DNA of 64,000 bases from Paraburkholderia sp. BL9I2N2. GTDB lineage: Bacteria; Pseudomonadota; Gammaproteobacteria; Burkholderiales; Burkholderiaceae. Below are positions 7,588-16,379 of this stretch, piece after piece. Position 1 is the stretch's first letter; each line of letters begins with the position of its first letter. The notes under the pieces were generated by a model, which made no database searches, was not told the origin of the DNA, and saw only the letters and a program-made list of their open reading frames with translations. A program made the translations under genes and the position numbers. The DNA lies in contig NZ_SMGP01000006.1 of NCBI RefSeq assembly GCF_004339745.1, positions 1-64,000 of the forward strand. Direction: 5' to 3'.

Positions 7588-9099
7588 ATGCAGGCATTCA
7601 ACGACGCGGCGGACGTGATTCACTACATTCATGGTGAGCGCGTGAGGGGTTCTGGCGATCGCACCCAGCCGATCTTCAACCCGGCCGCCGGCGCGCCCGC
7701 GCGCAAGCTGGTGCTGGGCGAAGTGGCCGATGTCGATGCGGCCGTCGCAAGCGCCAAAGCGGCCTTTCCGAAGTGGAGCAATACACCGCCGATTCGTCGC
7801 GCCCGCGTCATGCTTCGTTTCCTTGAATTGATGAACCGGCATAGCGACGAACTCGCAGCAATTATTACGGCCGAGCACGGTAAGGTGTTTTCGGATGCGC
7901 AAGGCGAAGTGGCACGTGGTATTGACGTGATCGAATTCGCGTGTGGTATTCCGCAACTGCTGAAGGGTGATTACACCGAGCAGGTTTCCACCGGCATGGA
8001 TAACTGGACGACACGACAGGCGTTGGGCGTTGTGGCAGGGATTACGCCGTTCAATTTCCCGTGCATGGTTCCATGCTGGATGTTCCCGGTCGCCATCGCG
8101 GCGGGCAATACGTTCATCCTCAAGCCGAGCGAGCGTGATCCGTCGGCGGCGCTGTTCATGGCGGACCTTTTGAAGAAGGCTGGGCTGCCTGACGGCGTGT
8201 TCAATATTGTGCAGGGAGACAAGATTGTTGTCGATGCGGTCCTGACTCACCCGACAGTCAAGGCGGTGAGTTTCGTCGGCTCCACACCGATCGCCAACTA
8301 CATCTATGAAACGGGCGCGAAGCACGGCAAACGCGTGCAGGCGCTGGGCGGCGCGAAGAATCATATGGTGGTCATGCCGGACGCTGATCTTGAACAGGCG
8401 GTCGACGCACTGGTTGGAGCGGGCTATGGTTCGGCTGGCGAGCGATGCATGGCTATTTCGGTCGCAGTCCTGGTGGGAGATGTGGCTGACAAGATCATTC
8501 CACGACTGGCGGATCGGGCTCGCACGCTTGTGGTAAAGAACGGTATGGAGCCGGATGCCGAGATGGGACCGATCGTCACCCGTCAGGCGCTTGAGCGCAT
8601 TGAAGGCTACATCGGATTGGGAGTTGAAGAAGGCGCGACGCTCGTCGTCGATGGACGGGGCCTCAAGGTGAGGGGGCATGAAGAAGGATTTTTCACGGGA
8701 GGTACGCTGTTTGACAACGTAACTCCGGAGATGCGCATCTACAAGGAAGAGATCTTCGGTCCTGTGCTTGCCTGTGTGCGCGTGAAGGACTTCACCGAAG
8801 CGGTCGAACTTATCAACGCACACGAATTCGGCAATGGTGTTGCGTGCTACACGCGTGATGGCCATGTAGCCCGCGAATTCGGACGGCTAATCGAAGTAGG
8901 GATGGTCGGCATCAATGTGCCGATTCCTGTTCCGATGGCGTGGCATGGATTCGGTGGATGGAAACGCAGCCTGTTTGGCGACATGCACGCATACGGCGAG
9001 GAGGGCGTGCGCTTTTACACGAAGCAGAAGTCGATCATGCAACGTTGGCCTGAAAGCACCGAAAAGGGTGCGGAATTCGCGATGCCGACCGCGAAGTGA
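7588..9099 (+). CDS. mmsA: CoA-acylating methylmalonate-semialdehyde dehydrogenase
   Basis: A 503-residue aldehyde dehydrogenase of the MmsA type, which oxidises (methyl)malonate semialdehyde with NAD+ and CoA to propionyl- or acetyl-CoA in valine, beta-alanine and inositol breakdown. Visible signatures are the ALDH segments GITPFNFPCMVPCWMFP (about residue 151), ILKPSERDP, the MmsA-typical RVQALGGAKNHMVVMPDADL, and the nucleophile Cys287 in SAGERCMAIS. Length matches the family. The start at 7588 is chosen over the in-frame GTG at 7534 because AGAGG lies just upstream. It is monocistronic and divergent from the broken LysR gene. Paralogs can act on other semialdehydes, so the physiological substrate is inferred. 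Confidence 0.92.
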   Translation: MQAFNDAADVIHYIHGERVRGSGDRTQPIFNPAAGAPARKLVLGEVADVDAAVASAKAAFPKWSNTPPIRRARVMLRFLELMNRHSDELAAIITAEHGKVFSDAQGEVARGIDVIEFACGIPQLLKGDYTEQVSTGMDNWTTRQALGVVAGITPFNFPCMVPCWMFPVAIAAGNTFILKPSERDPSAALFMADLLKKAGLPDGVFNIVQGDKIVVDAVLTHPTVKAVSFVGSTPIANYIYETGAKHGKRVQALGGAKNHMVVMPDADLEQAVDALVGAGYGSAGERCMAISVAVLVGDVADKIIPRLADRARTLVVKNGMEPDAEMGPIVTRQALERIEGYIGLGVEEGATLVVDGRGLKVRGHEEGFFTGGTLFDNVTPEMRIYKEEIFGPVLACVRVKDFTEAVELINAHEFGNGVACYTRDGHVAREFGRLIEVGMVGINVPIPVPMAWHGFGGWKRSLFGDMHAYGEEGVRFYTKQKSIMQRWPESTEKGAEFAMPTAK

Positions 9100-9305
9100 G
9101 CGGCGTATAGGAGCAACCCCAAGGCGCAAACGGTGTGGGATAGCTTTGTGCAGTGGATGAGGGCCGCCCGCTTGCTCGGAGCCGGGCCTTCGTTCGACTC
9201 CCGCACGCGCACTCATTGATAAGCGGTAGGATCGAAACTAGTCTCGAGACGACGGTGCCTATGACTGTTCCACTCTTATATCCACTGGCGACACTGCAAC
9301 GGATC

Positions 9306-10435
9306 GGCGTTGTTGCAAAAAATTGGAGTGCTTCGCGGTGGATTGACGCTTACGTACAACGCTCGGGTTGACCGGGATGTTAGCTTCGCGTCGAACTGCG
9401 TAGATTCTCGATTTTTTCCCCGAGAAGATGCGCAAGGACGAACGCAGGGCAAGCGAGCCCAAAGGGGTGTACCGCGTCAGGAACTGGCGGGAATACAACA
9501 CGGGCTTGATTGCGAGAGGTGACGTGACCATGTGGATCGATGAAAGCGTGCTGACGCAGGTATCCGAGGCTGGCCCGACGAGGCACGGCCGACCGCGTGT
9601 CTACAGTGACGCGGCGATCCAGATGCTGTTTGGCCTCAAGCAGATCTTTCATCTGCCGCTACGCGCTCTACAGGGCTTCGCGTTCAGTCTGGGCAAACGC
9701 GCCTACCCGGGCTTGCCAGTGTCGAACTATAAGACCTTGAGCCATCGCGCACAGACCCTGAAGGCTGTACTGCCAACGCAGCGCCCCAATGCCCCCTTGC
9801 ATCTGGTGATCGATAACACTGGACTGAAGGTGTACGGCGAAGGTGAGCGGAAGGTGCGCAAGCACGGCTATTCGAAGCGCCGGACATGGCGCAAGGTACA
9901 TCTTGCGATGGACGCGAACACCGGCCAGATATGCGCCGCGTTGACGACTCATCAGGACGAAGGCCAAGTGTTGCCTGATCTGCTCGACCAGATTCCGGCT
10001 GACGTGGTGATCGATACCATCGGTGGCGATGGCGCCTACGACACCCGGCTGCGCCACGCGCAGATCGCCGCGCGCGGCGCGATCCCATCGATTCGGTCGC
10101 GCGATGGAGCGATGCCGTGGCCAGATAACACGCCCGGCGCCTCCTGGCACAATGCGGCTATCGCCGCTATCGCGAAAGGCAGCAGGCGCGAATGGAAGCA
10201 GGCGACTGGCTGCCACCGGCGCTCGCTGGCCGAGACCTTGATTTACCGGCTCAAGGTGCTCACGGGTTCCTGTCTGTGGGCGCGCGAGACCGGCTCGCAG
10301 GCAACTGAGGTGTCGATCCGTGTGGGTGTGCTCAACCACATGGTAGCCCTCGCTCGCCAACAGTCCGTCCGTATCGCCTGAGATCGAGAACACTGGGGGC
10401 ATGTTGTCTCTACCTGTGATTAACGCAACAACGCC
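9306..10435 (+). mobile_element. IS5-family insertion sequence (IS903-like group)
   Basis: A ~1.13-kb element holding one transposase gene. Its ends are an 11-bp perfect terminal inverted repeat (GGCGTTGTTGC at 9306-9316 and its complement at 10425-10435). The GGC-TTGTTGC pattern is typical of the IS903-like group of IS5. No target-site duplication is visible next to the ends, so the flanks may have been rearranged after insertion. It lies between mmsA and the ompW/catabolic operon. Confidence 0.8.
9428..10381 (+). CDS. IS5-family transposase
   Basis: A complete 317-residue DDE transposase. The motifs are YRVRNWREYNTGLI near the start, the first Asp in LVIDNTGLKVYGEGE, the second in IGGDGAYDT, and the Glu in SLAETLIYRLKVLTG. 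Length is normal and no frameshift is seen, so the element may still be active. The start is the first in-frame codon; there is no strong ribosome site, as is usual for transposases. Confidence 0.9.
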   Translation: MRKDERRASEPKGVYRVRNWREYNTGLIARGDVTMWIDESVLTQVSEAGPTRHGRPRVYSDAAIQMLFGLKQIFHLPLRALQGFAFSLGKRAYPGLPVSNYKTLSHRAQTLKAVLPTQRPNAPLHLVIDNTGLKVYGEGERKVRKHGYSKRRTWRKVHLAMDANTGQICAALTTHQDEGQVLPDLLDQIPADVVIDTIGGDGAYDTRLRHAQIAARGAIPSIRSRDGAMPWPDNTPGASWHNAAIAAIAKGSRREWKQATGCHRRSLAETLIYRLKVLTGSCLWARETGSQATEVSIRVGVLNHMVALARQQSVRIA

Positions 10436-10694
10436 GCGAAAACACCTTGCTTGCTAAATGTCCTAAACCGATAGCCGATGCCAAACCGGGTGCCAGTGGA
10501 CCTTCGACTATATATATGACCATCGTTGACATATATCAATAAGCGGCGGTTGTTCGGTGTGGTTGCTGACAAAACTCGATACGTCGCGGTCCGACGGAAC
10601 ATATGTCGAAAGTTTGCAAGACCCAGATACGGGCAGCATAGGTGGCGCGCTACATCGCCTTCATAGCCACCGCGCTATGCCGCCCGCGCGAAGG

Positions 10695-11432
10695 CTAGAA
10701 TGTATAGGCGATATCGAGGTGCGTAATGAGCGGGTTGGTCGCAATGCGCATCTTCGTCACGATCTCGGTGCCCACCGCGGTTGTCGCATTCGTGGTCAGT
10801 GTCGTCGACAGCGGTATGTAGGTCACTGAAGCATTGATCGACCAATGTTTGCTCAGCGCGTAGCTCATACCGGCTTCCACTACCGGATTCCACGAGGGAC
10901 TCAGCGACGCACGCGTCGTGCAGCCAGGCCCGCAAGAGTCGCCGATGAACTGCCCATTGGTGATGCGCGTGTGCGAGTACCACGTATAGTTGACGCCCGC
11001 ACCAAGAAACGGTCTGAACTTCGCTTCGGGCGGCAAGAAGTGATACCTGACTTCAATCACCGGCGCGAGCGGTTTCGATTGACCGATCACCCCATAGTGT
11101 GCCCATGATCCGTTGCCGATCAGGTCGCTCGTGAATGGCGAGCCTGCCAGAAAGGCAACACCGATGTGATCGGTGAACAGATGCTCGGCCGTGAGGCTGA
11201 CCGCGTTTGAAGCGCCGACATGCGCCCCGGTGCCTGAGATTGTCTGGTTTACGGGCATGCCGCCGGCGCTTTCTACCACCGTGGGATCGGAATTTCCCTG
11301 CGGCATGACCCGAAGCCAGCCTATCCCCAAAGTTGTGCTACCACTCGCCTGCGCTTGTGCATCGCTAGCGAACAATGCCGCACAGCCTAACACGGTCATG
11401 CCTACAACCCGTACAATTTTCTCGCAGTGCAT
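10695..11432 (-). CDS. ompW: OmpW-family outer-membrane protein
   Basis: A 245-residue outer-membrane beta-barrel precursor. The signal peptide is MHCEKIVRVVGMTVLGCAALF, cut near AQA. The mature part has OmpW hallmarks (TLGIGWLRVMPQ at the start, LTAEHLFTDHIGVAFLAGSPFT, and a C-terminal ITHLDIAYTF ending in Phe). OmpW forms an 8-stranded barrel with a hydrophobic channel and is often next to aromatic or alkane degradation genes. The start at 11432 has a strong GGAGGAG site. It is 205 bp downstream of the catabolic operon on the same strand and may be co-transcribed. Confidence 0.88.
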   Translation of the reverse strand: MHCEKIVRVVGMTVLGCAALFASDAQAQASGSTTLGIGWLRVMPQGNSDPTVVESAGGMPVNQTISGTGAHVGASNAVSLTAEHLFTDHIGVAFLAGSPFTSDLIGNGSWAHYGVIGQSKPLAPVIEVRYHFLPPEAKFRPFLGAGVNYTWYSHTRITNGQFIGDSCGPGCTTRASLSPSWNPVVEAGMSYALSKHWSINASVTYIPLSTTLTTNATTAVGTEIVTKMRIATNPLITHLDIAYTF

Positions 11433-11637
11433 TATGTCTCCTCCGGTGTAAAAATGGGCGGTTCTAGCCGCCATGTCAGAATGCAGTAAATTTGTATCGT
11501 TTAAAGCCATGTATTTCGATATCCTAATTAAAGGCGGCTTTCGATACATTCGATAATCCGTCGTTCAGCGCTTACCGCCGCTTCTATTCAATCCTCCTGC
11601 GCCGCTGCCGCACAGCAATTCATCTCACCTGCGCCGG

Positions 11638-12291
11638 TCATGCAGTCACAAGTCGCCTGTCATCAATGAGGTCAGCCAGTCCCGCATCGCACACGCGCTG
11701 GTAAAGCGACTCTTCCACTTCGATCCCCAGCGAATTGAGCACGGACGCCAACATCTCGTAGTGACCGACCAGCATGCATAGTTCGATCAGTTGCCTGTCG
11801 TCGTATCGCGCGGCGAGTTGCGTCCACGTGTCGTCAGCGACGGCGCGCTCATGATGGATTTCATCCGCTGCTCTCAGCACGGCCGCGTGGTGTGCCTCCC
11901 ACCCCGGCGACTCCGGCCCTTGCGCAACTCGTTGAATATCCGCACGCGTCAAACCCACGCCGAGCCCGATCGAAACATGCTGGAACCACTCGTATTTGCT
12001 TCGGCAATTCCACGCAACCCGCAGGATTGCCAGCTCACAGTCGACCCGGCTCAACGTCCCGTAAGGCATGAGTGTGGAAGCAAACTTCCCCCACGGACGG
12101 ATGAGCCGCCTGTGGCGCATCAGTGTCAAGAAGAGATTGGGCGCGCTGACGCGGGCGCGCTTTCCCATGATCCGCAGCATGACTCGCGGGATCAACGGGA
12201 GCTGGTCCCGTCTCAACGGACTCAGGCGTGGCGCCCGAAGGGTTCTCCAGCCTGAGGGCGGACCGATTGCTTTCTGTTGCGTACTAGTCAT
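11638..12291 (-). CDS. Carboxymuconolactone decarboxylase family protein
   Basis: A 217-residue AhpD/CMD-fold protein. The family segment LAILRVAWNCRSKYEWFQH carries the conserved Glu, single Cys and His in the usual spacing. The second Cys of the AhpD thioredoxin-like CxxC is absent, so a peroxidase role is unlikely and the true reaction is unknown. The start at 12291 (MTSTQQKAIGPP) is chosen for its GGAG upstream. It is the last gene of the five-gene operon, 34 bp after the acyl-CoA synthetase gene. Such proteins often accompany ring-cleavage pathways. Confidence 0.78.
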   Translation of the reverse strand: MTSTQQKAIGPPSGWRTLRAPRLSPLRRDQLPLIPRVMLRIMGKRARVSAPNLFLTLMRHRRLIRPWGKFASTLMPYGTLSRVDCELAILRVAWNCRSKYEWFQHVSIGLGVGLTRADIQRVAQGPESPGWEAHHAAVLRAADEIHHERAVADDTWTQLAARYDDRQLIELCMLVGHYEMLASVLNSLGIEVEESLYQRVCDAGLADLIDDRRLVTA

Positions 12292-12325
12292 GGCTCGACA
12301 TATCTCCACAGCGTTGAGTTGAACG

Positions 12326-14308
12326 TCAAACGCACCTTCCGCCGGCCTCCACCGACTCGGCACTCGTATCGATCGAGAACGCAAAAGGGAAGCGCCCTAA
12401 TACTGCGGCCGCACGCGCTTCGAGCGTCGAATCGGCGAGTTCCAGACGCAGTGACATGCCCCGCGAAGCGTCGTCGGAGACAGTCAGTCGAGCTCCGCCA
12501 ATGCCAGCTTCATCTAGTGCGGAGCGAAGTACGTCGGCCGTTTCGCGCCGCTTCAGGTCCGGTTTGAATAACTTGCCAACGGCGGTCAGCGGGATTGCGT
12601 CGACGATACGAATCTGCTTGGGCAGTGCAGCCCGCTCGCTGATCTCGCGGCGCAAAAATTCGGCGAGATCGTGCTCGGTAGCGCTCGCACCGGGCTTCAG
12701 TTGCACATAGGCAACCGGCAACTCGCCTGCGTGCGCGTCGGGTCGACCGATCGCCGCAGCGATCTGGACTGCCGGATGCCGATGCAGCGGTTCCTCGATC
12801 GTCGCCGGATCGATGTTGTGTCCGCCTCGAATGATCAGGTCCTTCTTGCGGCCGGTCAGCCAGAAATAGCCATCTGCATCGCAACATCCCAGGTCGCCCG
12901 TATTCAGCCAGCGCTTGCCGTCGCCCATGTCCATCCAGAGCGCTTTGTTCTGATCGGACTGAGCGTAGCCGGCGAAAACATTCGGGCCTGCGATCACGAG
13001 AAGTCCGACTTCGTTCGCGCCGCAGTCACGGACAAATCGGCCAGCGGCGTCGACGAGAACCGCCTTCATTTCCTGTCCCGGAACGCGCAGCCCGATCGAG
13101 CCTAGTCGTCGTTCTCCGAGAGGCGGATTGACGCTGCTGACACAAGCCCCCTCCGTCAAGCCATAGCCTTCGAGGATGCGCACGCCGGTCCGCTCCTGGA
13201 AGGTGCGAAATACTTCAACTGGCATCGGGGCCGCACCGCACAAGCCATACTCGAGCGAACTGATATCGTGACCGTCGATGGAAACATCGAGCAGCGACGC
13301 ATAAAGCGTAGGAACACCGCTAAAAAAATTGATGCGGTGGTGCTCGACGATTTTCCAAAACCGCTTGACGACGCCATCACCGCGATAGCCTTGTGGCGTA
13401 CCCAGTACGACATGCGCTCCCCGCGAAAACGGCACGAGCCCTGTCGCCAGTACCGCATTGACGTGAAACAGCGGCAATCCGCAAAAGATCGTCTTGCCGG
13501 GGCCCATGTCGTCGCCGAAGAATTGCCCAACGCTCCATGCATTGGCGACCTCATTGCTGTGGCGGCGCATGGCGATCTTCGGCAACCCGGTTGTGCCGCC
13601 GGTACAGAAGTACGAGGACAATGCATCCGGATTGAACCGGCGCAGGTTCAGCAGCACGGTTCCGGACTCCCGCGCAATTGCCTTGCTGAATGCGTGAATA
13701 CCGATGTGCGAAGGAACCGCGTGGCGCAAACTGCCGCGGCCATGCAGCCGCGCACATTCGCGGCGTTGAAGCAGTTGGGCCACGAACCGCTTCGGGCCGC
13801 GCACTCGGTCTGCGAGATTAACGAGCACCAGATGCTGCAGCGACTTCACCCTGTCGAGGACCGACTGCACTTTGGGCCAAAGATCCGTCCCGGGGAACGG
13901 GGCCAGGGTAACCAGAACCTTGGCCCCTGCGGCATTGAGTAGTTCGGCGATAGCCGCTCCTTCCAGCAGCGGATTGATCGCGCAGACAATGCCGGCCGCC
14001 TCGCCACCCCAGATTACGAGATGCGTTTCAGGCAGATTCGGCAGTAGATAGGCCACCACCGAATCGTCACGCACGCCCAGGCGCGCGAACATATTCGCTG
14101 TGCGCGTGATGTCGCGCACGAGCTCGCGGTAAGTCCAGCACTCCGCTTTTCGATAGTCGTCGGCACGCAGAAAAAACGAAAGGGCAGGCGCGGACGGATT
14201 GATAGCAGCGCCGCGGCAGATCATCTCGTATGTGCTCGCGGGCAGGTTCGCCCGCAGCCCTTCGGCCTCGGCCGCAAGCACATCCTGCTGATTGGCGATA
14301 CCTGTCAT
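12326..14308 (-). CDS. AMP-forming acyl-CoA synthetase
   Basis: A 660-residue ANL-superfamily enzyme that would activate a carboxylic acid as acyl-AMP and then acyl-CoA. The motifs, in order, are the phosphate loop TGGTTGLPK (about residue 236), YGLTEG, NTGDLG, LTGRKKDLIIRGGHNI, and the C-terminal catalytic Lys in VGKLFKPDL. It is longer than a typical 4-coumarate:CoA ligase and resembles the ~630-residue acyl-CoA synthetases of Burkholderia. Its start overlaps the stop of the FAH-family gene (ATGA). In context it probably activates a product of ring cleavage or a side chain; substrate is inferred. Confidence 0.87.
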   Translation of the reverse strand: MTGIANQQDVLAAEAEGLRANLPASTYEMICRGAAINPSAPALSFFLRADDYRKAECWTYRELVRDITRTANMFARLGVRDDSVVAYLLPNLPETHLVIWGGEAAGIVCAINPLLEGAAIAELLNAAGAKVLVTLAPFPGTDLWPKVQSVLDRVKSLQHLVLVNLADRVRGPKRFVAQLLQRRECARLHGRGSLRHAVPSHIGIHAFSKAIARESGTVLLNLRRFNPDALSSYFCTGGTTGLPKIAMRRHSNEVANAWSVGQFFGDDMGPGKTIFCGLPLFHVNAVLATGLVPFSRGAHVVLGTPQGYRGDGVVKRFWKIVEHHRINFFSGVPTLYASLLDVSIDGHDISSLEYGLCGAAPMPVEVFRTFQERTGVRILEGYGLTEGACVSSVNPPLGERRLGSIGLRVPGQEMKAVLVDAAGRFVRDCGANEVGLLVIAGPNVFAGYAQSDQNKALWMDMGDGKRWLNTGDLGCCDADGYFWLTGRKKDLIIRGGHNIDPATIEEPLHRHPAVQIAAAIGRPDAHAGELPVAYVQLKPGASATEHDLAEFLRREISERAALPKQIRIVDAIPLTAVGKLFKPDLKRRETADVLRSALDEAGIGGARLTVSDDASRGMSLRLELADSTLEARAAAVLGRFPFAFSIDTSAESVEAGGRCV

Positions 14309-15261
14309 CCAGCTTCTCCGACGACCCGGTTGCGTTGCACGCCGAGATCGATCAGCCCGTCAGGGCTCGCGATGCGCGATTCGACGAGGTCGCCGGCTTG
14401 CAGATACTGCTGTCTTCCTGCCTGCACTTCCATGAACACTTTCCATTTGACGGCTTCAGGCAGCAGTGCCGCGATTTTCTGTTTCACCGGCGACGGAATG
14501 CTGAGCGCACAGCCGGCAGGCGTACCCGTCGCAAGCAGATCGCCCGTGTACAGATCATGCACGCCTGACAGTTCCTCCAGCGTTTCTGCGGGGCCGTAGA
14601 CGAGATTGGCCGTCGAGTCTTTCTGACGGACTGCGCCATTGACGGTCAGCGTCAGATCGAGTCCTCTCAGCTTCGGAATATCGTGCGGCTCGATCAGACA
14701 TAAGTAAGGGCCGACTGGACCGAACGTGCGGTAGCTCTTGCCCTTGTAGAACTGCATCTGCGGAATCTGGACGTCGCGGGCCGAGTAGTCGTTCACGATC
14801 ACAACACCGGCAACATACTCGTGCAGATTCGCATCGTCGATCGACTGACGGGACGTGATGTCGCGCTTCAGCACGAGGCCCAATTCGATCTCGTAGTCGA
14901 GAAAATGCACGTCCCGGGGCCGCACGACGTGGGAGTCCGCAGGGACGATGCAGCTCGCCGCCTTCGTGAAGATCATGTTGAACTTCTTGGCATTCGGGTT
15001 CATGCCCGATTCGATCATGTGCTGCCGGTAGTTCGCACCCTGGCACACGAACTGCTGGTTGCGCGTGACGGGCGAAAGCCACTCCACTTCGGACTCTTGA
15101 ATCATTGGCCCAGTCAGCTCGGACAGTGTTCCGATCCGGTTGGCACGAACAAAATCGGCAGTCGTCTCGAACTCGCCGGGAATCGGCGTGATGAGGCCAT
15201 TTCGGACCACACCCCACTGGGCGCGGCCTTGATGCTTGTAGTGAAGAACGTGCAATGACAT
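14305..15261 (-). CDS. Fumarylacetoacetate hydrolase family protein
   Basis: A 318-residue FAH-fold hydrolase or decarboxylase. The metal site is visible as HFLDYEIELGLVL (the E-x-E pair), with VNDYSARDVQ, KSYRTFGPVGPYL and the terminal TGDLLATGTPAG loop. FAH-family enzymes cleave C-C bonds of 1,3-diketo acids or isomerise or decarboxylate ring-cleavage products. After an extradiol dioxygenase it would act on the ring-opened product. GAGG lies 9 bases before the ATG. It overlaps the acyl-CoA synthetase start by 4 bases. Confidence 0.87.
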   Translation of the reverse strand: MSLHVLHYKHQGRAQWGVVRNGLITPIPGEFETTADFVRANRIGTLSELTGPMIQESEVEWLSPVTRNQQFVCQGANYRQHMIESGMNPNAKKFNMIFTKAASCIVPADSHVVRPRDVHFLDYEIELGLVLKRDITSRQSIDDANLHEYVAGVVIVNDYSARDVQIPQMQFYKGKSYRTFGPVGPYLCLIEPHDIPKLRGLDLTLTVNGAVRQKDSTANLVYGPAETLEELSGVHDLYTGDLLATGTPAGCALSIPSPVKQKIAALLPEAVKWKVFMEVQAGRQQYLQAGDLVESRIASPDGLIDLGVQRNRVVGEAG

Positions 15262-15297
15262 GAATACGCCTCGTGTGACCGTGTGATGTGACCTGCG

Positions 15298-16368
15298 TCA
15301 GGCGAACAGCCGGGCAAGCATCTTGAGCTTTTCCACCGTCACATCAGGACTGCGACGGAGATTGCGGACGAGCGCCGCCACGCTGCCGGGCGTGAACCTG
15401 GGTTTGGTGAAGCTGCGCGGCATGGCCGGCCCCCACTGCGACATCGCCTCGCGGCTGACGGCGTGCACGCCTAACGGCTCGGCCGAGGTGAAAAGATCGC
15501 CGTCGCAGTAATGCTCGTGCTTGTCGCCCCACGGGTCCTGCCAATAGTCGAAAACCTGACTGCCGAGAATGTGCCGCCCGATACCCCAGGCGTGCGTCCA
15601 GCCTTTGTCGCGCAATACGCGCTGGCCCATGCCGACTGCGTCGGCGTCCACCACCTCATAAGCGCTATGGCTGTAAAGCGGCGCGAAGCCCTGAGCCAGC
15701 GCAAGCGTGTGATGATCGGCGGGCGTGCTGCCGAGATCGAGCCGCATGAAGGCGACCGCGGGCGAGCCGTCGGGAAGCACTTGCACGTCGCTCGGGACGA
15801 ATCCGAAGTGCTCCGTGTACCACGCGCAGGTCTTCTGGAAGTCGGCCAGCTCGAGCACAACGTGTCCGAGCCGGATGACCTCCGGCGGTTCGGCCGGCAG
15901 GCGCTGTGTCCCGTTGATGCGGACCGCGGCGTCCACGGAGTTGAACGGCAGCGGCGCTCGATGAGGGAGCGCTGCAGCGGGAATTTGTCCACATATCGCG
16001 TCGACGCGGAAACCCGAGGGGTCGGTGAGGCGCACGCGATGGCCGCCACCCGGCCAATTCGACGGCTCCACGTCCGACGCGTCGGGCAGGCGCGACAGCA
16101 TCCGAAGATCGATCATGTCGTTCACGCGCAAACCGAGTCCGACGAAACGCGCCTTTGCAGCTCGACGGACCACGTAACAGAACGGCGCGGCACTCGTGCC
16201 GCGCAGGAACAATTGCTCGCTGTCGCGCGATACGGTGCGCAACCCAAAATCGTTCAGAAACTGCTCGGCCCTGGCGAGGTCGGGGCGGTCGAAAATCAGA
16301 TAAGCCAGTGCGGACGCTTTCGTCGTCGGGCGCGGATGGCGAACTGGCTGTGGGGTAGTCAGCTTCAT
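15298..16368 (-). CDS. VOC-family extradiol (meta-cleavage) dioxygenase
   Basis: A 356-residue two-domain vicinal-oxygen-chelate protein like 2,3-dihydroxybiphenyl 1,2-dioxygenase. The likely Fe(II) ligands lie in the second domain: His169 in RLGHVVLELADF, His219/220 in ADHHTLAL, and Glu285 in DKHEHY. The segment VFDYWQDPWGDKHEHY matches type I extradiol enzymes. It opens a catechol-type ring next to the hydroxyls. GAGG lies about 10 bases before the ATG. Only 11 bp separate it from the flavin hydroxylase upstream, which would make its substrate. The exact catechol is unknown. Confidence 0.85.
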   Translation of the reverse strand: MKLTTPQPVRHPRPTTKASALAYLIFDRPDLARAEQFLNDFGLRTVSRDSEQLFLRGTSAAPFCYVVRRAAKARFVGLGLRVNDMIDLRMLSRLPDASDVEPSNWPGGGHRVRLTDPSGFRVDAICGQIPAAALPHRAPLPFNSVDAAVRINGTQRLPAEPPEVIRLGHVVLELADFQKTCAWYTEHFGFVPSDVQVLPDGSPAVAFMRLDLGSTPADHHTLALAQGFAPLYSHSAYEVVDADAVGMGQRVLRDKGWTHAWGIGRHILGSQVFDYWQDPWGDKHEHYCDGDLFTSAEPLGVHAVSREAMSQWGPAMPRSFTKPRFTPGSVAALVRNLRRSPDVTVEKLKMLARLFA

Positions 16369-16379
16369 GGGAAAAAACC

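Noticed and set aside
7546..8865. 439-residue open frame antisense to mmsA
   Set aside because: Lies fully over a clear aldehyde dehydrogenase gene, has a His/Arg-rich composition, no domain and no ribosome site.
9170..9215. tRNA-like TTCGACTCC near an insertion sequence
   Set aside because: The flanking bases do not form a T-stem and no cloverleaf can be drawn.
9306..10435. Target-site duplication of the IS5-type element
   Set aside because: The 9 bases outside each end do not match, nor do the 3- or 4-base options of other IS5 groups.
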